DNA of 64,000 bases from Acidobacteriaceae bacterium. GTDB lineage: Bacteria > Acidobacteriota > Terriglobia > Terriglobales > Acidobacteriaceae. The notes under the pieces are model-generated. The model saw nothing but the letters and a program-made list of their open reading frames with translations. It had not been told where the DNA came from and made no database searches. Shown here one piece after another: positions 62,866 through 64,000 of this stretch (position 1 is the first letter of the stretch; every line of letters starts with the position of its first letter). The position numbers were made by a program, and so were the translations under genes. The stretch covers positions 49,034-113,033 of the forward strand of contig DAIDGW010000154.1 of the NCBI GenBank assembly GCA_027452245.1. The letters run 5' to 3'.

Positions 62866-64000
62866 CTATTGCACGTTCAAGGTCAGAGTCGTGGATGCCT
62901 TGATCGGATTGGTGCCTCCGGTCGTAGCGTTGACCGTGACGGTGTACGCCTGTTTCTGTGTCCCGGGACTGGGAGTTGTCGAGTTGTTGCTGCAGGCATT
63001 GATCCCCAGACTTGCCGCTCCCAATACCGCAAGAATGCCCAATACGCGCAGGCTTCGGATCGAACGCTTGCGCGATCCGGCTGTCAGGAAGATTCCGAGC
63101 AGGCCGGGCAACAATGCGGCATAAAGGATACGGGTTCCGCGGCCGGAGGGCGGTTCTCGCTTCGCTATGCCCGAGGTCGTGGTAACGCTAACCGTGACGC
63201 TCGACTGCACCGTGGGAATAGCGGGAGTGACCGAGCAGTTCGGCCCAGCCGGCGCCACCGCACAGGTAAACGTCAGCGGGCTATTGAACCCGTTTTGTGG
63301 CGTAACGGTTACGGTGCTGGTGGCCGTGGTTCCTGCCGTCACCGACATGTTGGCCGGATTCATGGTCAAACTGAAGCTCTGATTCGACGCTGCGATTGTC
63401 AGGGAAACCGACGTAGTGGCTGTCACGGCATTCGGCCCACCTGTCGTACCCGTAAGGGTCATCGGGTAGGTACCGGGTGCCGTGAAGGGCATCGTGAGGA
63501 CTGTCAGAGTGGTTTGCAGTAAAGTGGTGCCGTAGTTGGGCAAAAGGCTGCAGGTCGCGCCCGCAGGCAATCCGCCACAAGTAAATGTCAGCGGCGAACT
63601 GAAACCAGGCCCCGGAATCACTGTGATGCCTAACGTCTGCGTACTTCCCGCCGTCACATTGAGCGTCGTGGAAGCGGGCGTCAGCGTGAAACTCTGGGTA
63701 TTTGCAGTGATATTCAGGTTAATCGTGGTGGTTTGCGGAGTCGCGCCACCCGAGGAAGCCTGAACGGTGACAGCCGCCGTTCCGGCAGCCATGCCCACCG
63801 AAGGCAGAATCGTCACCGTGGTCGTGCCGCTGCCTGCAACTGTGGCCGGACTGAATGAGCAAGTGACAAGCCCGCTCGGGCTCGAGCAACTGAACGTCAC
63901 CGTTCCCGTGAAGCCCGTTTTGGGAGTAATCGTCAGGATCGTGCTGCTGTCACTAACCCCTGCTGTAAGGTTCAGGGTGCTATTCGAACTGGCAACGGTA
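62866..64000 (-). CDS. Ig-like repeat surface protein with hydrophobic C-terminal region (5' end outside window)
   Basis: At least 378 aa; the frame is open to the window edge, so the N-terminus is missing. Ig-like sandwich repeats of about 95 residues (FSSPLTFTCGGLPAGATCSL, FNSPLTFTCAVAPAGPNCSV, with a Cys pair in each) alternate with linkers such as SFTLTPASTTLNVTAGS. Then comes AALLPGLLGIFLTAG, a basic stretch (RKRSIRSL), a second hydrophobic segment (VLGILAVLGAASLG) with NACS, and an incomplete final repeat (YTVTVNATTGG). This tail recurs in acidobacterial surface proteins. Probably cell-surface adhesion or matrix. Confidence 0.85.
   Translation of the reverse strand, partial: TVASSNSTLNLTAGVSDSSTILTITPKTGFTGTVTFSCSSPSGLVTCSFSPATVAGSGTTTVTILPSVGMAAGTAAVTVQASSGGATPQTTTINLNITANTQSFTLTPASTTLNVTAGSTQTLGITVIPGPGFSSPLTFTCGGLPAGATCSLLPNYGTTLLQTTLTVLTMPFTAPGTYPMTLTGTTGGPNAVTATTSVSLTIAASNQSFSLTMNPANMSVTAGTTATSTVTVTPQNGFNSPLTFTCAVAPAGPNCSVTPAIPTVQSSVTVSVTTTSGIAKREPPSGRGTRILYAALLPGLLGIFLTAGSRKRSIRSLRVLGILAVLGAASLGINACSNNSTTPSPGTQKQAYTVTVNATTGGTNPIKASTTLTLNVQ

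Noticed and set aside
1..64000. CRISPR arrays, rRNA genes, prophage structural genes
   Set aside because: No regularly spaced repeats, no rRNA-like sequence and no capsid, tail or terminase-type proteins were seen on either strand.

Overview
The window looks like a chromosomal segment of an Acidobacteriota bacterium (class Terriglobia, Koribacter/Sulfotelmatobacter-like). This is inferred from family content, not from a marker gene: two very large TonB-dependent receptors with an N-terminal carboxypeptidase-regulatory-like domain, an Ig-like repeat protein with a hydrophobic tail, a short XRE-type regulator, a GH75-type chitosanase, an HME-RND efflux operon and many ECF/two-component regulators. 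There is no rRNA, no CRISPR array and one tRNA (Lys, minus strand).

Region 1 (1-11.1 kb) is accessory. It has the end of a TonB-type receptor, secreted proteins of unknown function, two copies of a palindromic dispersed repeat, and an intact transposon at 4088-7155. The transposon has 23-bp inverted ends and a perfect 8-bp target duplication. It carries an IS1595-family transposase plus a cargo pair: an OLD-like AAA ATPase and a separate TOPRIM/DUF3226-like protein. Remnants of IS110- and IS21-type elements follow, then a carboxypeptidase-regulatory-like protein, an aldo/keto reductase and a 58-aa gene with a consensus Shine-Dalgarno sequence and terminator.

Region 2 (11.1-31 kb) holds a UDP-glucose-dehydrogenase-like protein lacking the catalytic Cys, a 2H phosphoesterase, an XRE regulator, a histidine kinase / response regulator / REC-kinase operon, tRNA-Lys, a GH75-type hydrolase, a Tat-exported spermidine-dehydrogenase-like flavoprotein, a B12-binding radical SAM enzyme, a CusCBA-like efflux operon, a DUF1801 protein and an integrase fragment.

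Region 3 (31-43 kb) is a seven-gene minus-strand operon with overlapping or nearly abutting genes: two MurG-like glycosyltransferases, a GT4 glycosyltransferase, an MsbA-like ABC exporter, a two-domain histidine phosphatase, a UDP-glucuronate 4-epimerase-like protein and a TonB-type receptor. A ChbG/YdjC deacetylase diverges from it. It probably makes and exports a surface glycan or glycolipid.

Region 4 (43-57 kb) has a complete Opp/Dpp-type transporter (D-F-B-C, then the binding protein after an opposite-strand nucleotide-sugar dehydrogenase). The binding-protein gene overlaps an ECF sigma factor gene, which is followed by a TPR-CHAT (caspase-like) protein, a zinc-finger anti-sigma-like protein and a secreted subtilase with three copies of an octapeptide. 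A decayed IPT/TIG-type gene follows, with a second fragment of the same family at 18.2 kb. The peptide import / sigma / two-protease arrangement is the second candidate for an undescribed system.

Region 5 (57-64 kb) is largely housekeeping: a stress-type protein, a DoxX-family protein, and a minus-strand run mutL - AlkZ-like - gluQ - cmk. The end of an Ig-like repeat protein runs off the right edge.
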